Positions 60,648 through 64,000 of a DNA stretch of 64,000 nt are shown piece by piece. Position 1 is the stretch's first letter; every line of letters begins with the position of its first letter. Below the pieces are notes generated by a model that was not told where the DNA came from, did not search any database, and saw nothing but the letters and a program-made list of their open reading frames with translations. This DNA comes from Isoetes taiwanensis. Lineage: Eukaryota; Streptophyta; Lycopodiopsida; Isoetales; Isoetaceae. Location: the NCBI GenBank assembly GCA_021234155.1, contig JAJEKV010000036.1:2594996-2658995 (forward strand). The letters run 5' to 3'. The translations under genes and the position numbers were made by a program.

Positions 60648-63000
60648 TTAAGCACCCTCATCATTCCCTTTCGGAGCAATGACAACAAAATTATCACCAA
60701 CTCTAAATGCCTCTGCTAACATCATGAGATTGGAGGAGAACAAGGACCTGCTGGATTTACGGTCCTCAATGTCAGCATGCACATTGAAGGATGGTACAAT
60801 AACTTGAAGTTTCCAATCATCAATATAGTGCTTGTTCACACAACTGTCCCACATGCCATCCAAGCAATAGCTGCAAAAATATGAAAGTTCCCTCGTGTAC
60901 AACTGCAATGGAGATTCAGGATTGAATGCATGTACACAATGGATCTGCCTAGTGTCCAAAATCCTTTCTGCACCCCATGCTTTCTTTCTATCTATATCCT
61001 CCACCTGGACTTCCTAAAAGAACCTTTTTATATTTTTCCTCTAGCTGGTTTCAGATGTTACTCGGATGTTCCACAAGTAAACATCTCTTCAGCAACTTCT
61101 ACCACTTCATGAGCATTACCCAATTTTATGCTGTTGTATTTTAATTGCAGTTGTCTTAACCATCTCTTCAACTCAACAGCCTTGCCATCGTGTTCACCTT
61201 TCCCGTGGTTAGAACTAAAAAAATTCCACATCATATAGACTTCAGTGTCGTTTATGTACCTAACCACAAAGTAAAATGGTCTAGAAGCCTTGAATTGAGA
61301 TGCTGCACCATCTGAAAATACAGAATGTCTCTTTGGCACCCTTCCTTTCTGCTCCAGATATTTGTGGTGCTTCATGAAGCAGTGTTGCACGAACAAAGTA
61401 TCGTGTTCCCTATCATCTGATACATAGTAATGTGTTTCCTTGATAATCTCATCTGCCACTGAGTCGTACTGATATGTTATTTGAACCAAAATGGTAATCT
61501 GGTTATTGACCCAGCGCATCGACTGCACCTCCTCTTGTTTCTTGAATGTATAGTTCTCTGCAAAATCCACTACCGAAACACATGCATCTGCTGGGAGATT
61601 CTCCAAATGCTCCTTAAATTGTTTTGCCTACCATTGGTACCTGAAATTATGCAGTGGAAAAAAATTTAGACGCTCTTTGAGTTTATCCAGAAGCTCCTTG
61701 GATTCTGTCTCATTGTACTGATGAGTCAATCTCCTACCAAAACTCGAGACGTTGTCTTTTTCATAGTCAATGTACTCCCATTTCACTTTCCTGTTACTAC
61801 CACTTTCTTCCATGGGACAGGTCTGAAACTTCTTGATTCCACACAGCTCACAATCTCCAAGGATGCACGTCTTCTTGTGAAACTCATCTAATTCACTCTT
61901 TGGACACAATATAGATCTCCACAGGCTTCCTATACTTACAATTTTATGCTGGTGTGCCCTATGTTGACCAAGTTCATGTGATCTACATACATCGCAGGTG
62001 CAGGTGCAATTCTTCGGATGTTTGGTTCTCATCCCATTGAGTCTATCCACTAGCATTTGCATCCTCACATACTAAATGCAACAGCAACTATTGAAGTCCT
62101 TCAATTTCACAACAAACCAAGGTTTTAGCATCTCAAAAGCTCGAAGACGAATCTTAATTTGTGGATGTTGGTCCTTGAACCTCTTGAACAATAGCATCTG
62201 CATGAAATGAACACTAAACTGTTAGGATGTGTAAAAGGAATCCACTAACGTTTTTATGTGCTCCATATTCCTTGGTCTAGATGTTAGGTTTGGTGGCCCT
62301 TGGTATAGGTTGAACACGTTTATCCATTTGATGAATGTGATGCACAGAGGAAAAAGATGGCAGTGGTCAAAGATCTTCTGTAATGTTGTTTCTGCCATCT
62401 TTTCCTCCTTTGACCTTTCCATCTTAAGATTCTAAGGCACTTTGAACAAGTGTTGGGCTATTCTCAATGTTAGCCTGCGCTCTTTAGGCTCCTCGGAGGT
62501 GGCTCTTCTGGCCGGTGTGCCTGCAGTATCCCTAGTATGTGATGGGCTTGCAGGATTGCCACCAACACTTCCAGTCGCCTGTTCAGTGTTCCTTTCCATC
62601 CTGCTTGGACTTGCATCAGGACTAGGTATCTGAATTTGTCTGCGGTGTTTTTTAGGAGTGCTATCCTTTTCAGAGGACTCTAGCATGTGCTTCTTCTTCC
62701 TTTTCTTTTCCTCAATCTCTTCCATCACCCCTTTCCCTTCCTTCTTTTTCCTGTCCTTCTTCGATTTCTTTTCCTTTTTGTTTTCTTTCTTGCTGGCCTT
62801 TCTCTCTTTCTCTTTATCATGATCTTTATAATCCTTCCTCTTAGCTTTACCCTTTTCAGCGGCTTTTGCTTCCTCTACAGCGTGGCCTACATCTTCAGTA
62901 CCATGTCTTTTTCGGTTGCAGCAGCCTCTTTAGTTTGTCTTGCCTTCTTCTTGCCAGGCCGTGTCCACAAGGCCGTGTCCACAATGATGAGAGGTTTCTG
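60648..63000 (-). pseudogene. Transposase-like gene (FAENY / SDGAASQFK / HGKGEHDG family), with nonsense mutations
   Basis: Reading leftward from about 63,000: an N-terminal part extremely rich in Lys/Glu (62,905-62,690, KKENKKEKKSKKDRKKKE), with PKKHRRQIQIP following. Less certain exons at 62,422-62,100 come next (KIRLRAFEMLKPWFVVKLKD). A long frame from 62,101 to 61,058 contains a Cys/His cluster (NCTCTCDVCRSH; CILGDCELCGIKKFQTCP). It then shows SVVDFAENYTF, EVQSMRW, FSDGAASQFKASRPF and MWNFFSSNHGKGEHDGKAVELKR. A last exon, 61,013-60,648, ends PKGNDEGA. The spacing D...D...HDG/E resembles an RNase H-fold DDE nuclease, and I recall similar uncharacterised proteins in animals and algae. This is family recall, not a search. 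Two in-frame TAG codons (62,072-62,074 and 61,625-61,627) fit CAG changes, and a frameshift near 62,905 separates the Lys-rich start. Confidence 0.65.
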
Positions 63001-63180
63001 AGAGGCCAATGCCTTTACAACGAATTAAGGGGAGTTTTTAGACTCTTTCATACACTTACGAAGAATATTATACCCTCTCAAGACTTCATCTGGACCTTTA
63101 ATGTCTGCCCATTCTTACTTCAAATGTTCAAAGCACAACATAAAGTTTGTCAAGCCAACATAAAATGTGCGTTGTGATTG

Positions 63181-63490
63181 GCAAATGGCGCCACGGTGCC
63201 AACGCGCCATTTCTTTCATTAACCATACTTTTCATTGGCTTATCAAGCTTGTTGTTGTGCGTTGAGCATCTGTTTGGAAGTAACTAAGCAAGTAAATGGC
63301 GTCGTGGCGCCATTTGTCTACTAGAATGCTTCTCCGTAGGTGTCAACATATGCAATTCATATGCAAATGGTATGGCACCATTTGCCTGCTTTGCTATGCC
63401 AGTAGGGATGTTGTCTAAACAACAACAAGTTTGGTAAGCCCACAAAAACTGTTGTGTGCATGGCAAATCGTGCATCCGCACCATTTCCTT
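63181..63490. repeat. Series of short palindromes with AAATGG...CCATTT arms
   Basis: Related hairpins lie at 63,183-63,212 (AAATGGCG/CGCCATTT), 63,294-63,315 (same arms) and 63,363-63,385 (GCAAATGGT/ACCATTTGC). A mutated fourth is at about 63,463-63,486. They sit in diverged direct repeats that share AGTTTG--AAGCC-ACA and GTGTTGTG-TTGGCAAAT. The block lies between the transposase-like gene and the LINE fragment. Confidence 0.75.
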
Positions 63491-63939
63491 CACCTCTCTA
63501 CTGAGCTCGTGCTCAGCATCTCATGCAAGGGCTGGCCAGGACGGATCAGCTCAGCATAGCGTACCCGAATGTCATCATATGCCGGACAACTCTGAAGGAT
63601 GTGGCATTCGTCTTCCACAGCTCCAACCTGGCAGCGTTGACAAAGCCTCTCCTGACGCAGCTCCCCAATCCATCTCCCTGTCTCAATCCAGAGATGGTGT
63701 GCACCTGTGCGAATAGAGGCAATGGATCTACATTTTTTCATGGGTAGATGAGTGCGCAGATAGCATTGCGGGCCCCGCTCCAACATGGGATTTATGTGGC
63801 GTTGATAATGTGCCGTCTTGACCTGTTCAAGGGTGCTGGCATCCCATAGCTTACTGAGGAAGCATGCATCAAGGTATTGTTTGAGACTGCGGCGATCTGT
63901 CTCCATTTGCACTTGGATGCTGTGCTCTGCACATTCCAT
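63490..63939 (-). pseudogene. LINE polyprotein C-terminal end with zinc-finger-like motif
   Basis: A 149-codon frame contains RTGAHHLWIETGRWIG, then CQRCQVGAVEDECHILQSCP, then YDDIRVRYAEL. The C-x2-C...H-x4-C arrangement after a TGRW block is typical of the region downstream of reverse transcriptase/RNase H in some non-LTR retrotransposons. The frame ends in a normal stop on the left. An in-frame TAA lies upstream near 63,963. The rest of the element is beyond the window. It is probably a truncated or decayed copy. Confidence 0.7.
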
Positions 63940-64000
63940 CGGCCGACCATAGGAGCTCTCTTTTTAAAGCTAGCAAGGGTGGTGGGACATTGTGGGGTGG

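Noticed and set aside
62687-63001. 104-codon plus-strand frame of Phe/Leu-rich membrane-like protein
   Set aside because: It is the reverse of the Lys/Glu-rich N-terminus (AAG/GAA codons read as CTT/TTC).
1-64000. tRNA or rRNA genes
   Set aside because: I looked for cloverleaf-type B-box GTTCGAATCC motifs. The GGTTCGAACTCC strings at about 14,990, 25,334 and 26,150 are inside the LTR ends and lack the rest of a tRNA.

Overview
The window reads as nuclear DNA of a land plant with a repeat-rich genome. The evidence is one intact, intron-containing GT-2-type trihelix transcription factor gene, several Ty3/gypsy retrotransposons, LINE debris, a Helitron-like end, and long AT-rich spacers with microsatellites. 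The species cannot be named from sequence alone. The LINE C-terminal zinc-finger type and the FAENY/SDG/HGKG transposase-like gene make a seed-free plant or gymnosperm plausible to me, but that is inference.

Layout. 1-0.8 kb: 3' part of pol (integrase end plus chromodomain) of a decayed chromovirus on the + strand. 0.8-6.4 kb: AT-rich DNA ending in a Helitron-like 3' terminus (hairpin, then CTAG), with possible exon-like fragments inside. 6.4-8 kb: degenerate direct repeats and an (ACAAAC)n array. 8.6-9.5 kb: a decayed unknown gene on the minus strand. 13.2-13.6 kb: a LINE reverse-transcriptase fossil. 14,976-26,707: Ty3/gypsy element A on the minus strand, with three LTRs inside one ATATG target-site duplication. 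27.2-27.8 kb: a decayed coiled-coil pseudogene. 29,948-40,948: element B, a second copy of the same family, inserted in a TATC microsatellite. 41-48.5 kb: AT-rich spacer with small tandem repeats and an exon-like minus-strand segment. 49,462-52,039: the trihelix gene, the only clearly functional gene seen. 55.6-60.1 kb: a multi-exon, mutation-bearing locus encoding a coiled coil, an FCP1/NLI-like HAD phosphatase region and a Ulp1 (C48) SUMO-protease-like domain. 60.6-63.0 kb, opposite strand and tail-to-tail with it: a gene carrying D, D and E/D-type motifs of a transposase-like family. 63.2-63.5 kb: a series of related short palindromes. 63.5-64 kb: the C-terminal end of a LINE polyprotein.

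How the parts relate. The trihelix gene is a host gene flanked by retroelement-poor spacer. The two large gypsy elements share the same gag-protease-RT-RNase H-integrase order and a roughly 3 kb extra coding region after integrase. The most interesting region is 55.6-63.2 kb. Its convergent pair, a phosphatase-like/Ulp1 locus and a transposase-like gene, looks like the cargo and engine of a large DNA transposon. I could not see its terminal inverted repeats, and both genes carry nonsense or frameshift lesions.
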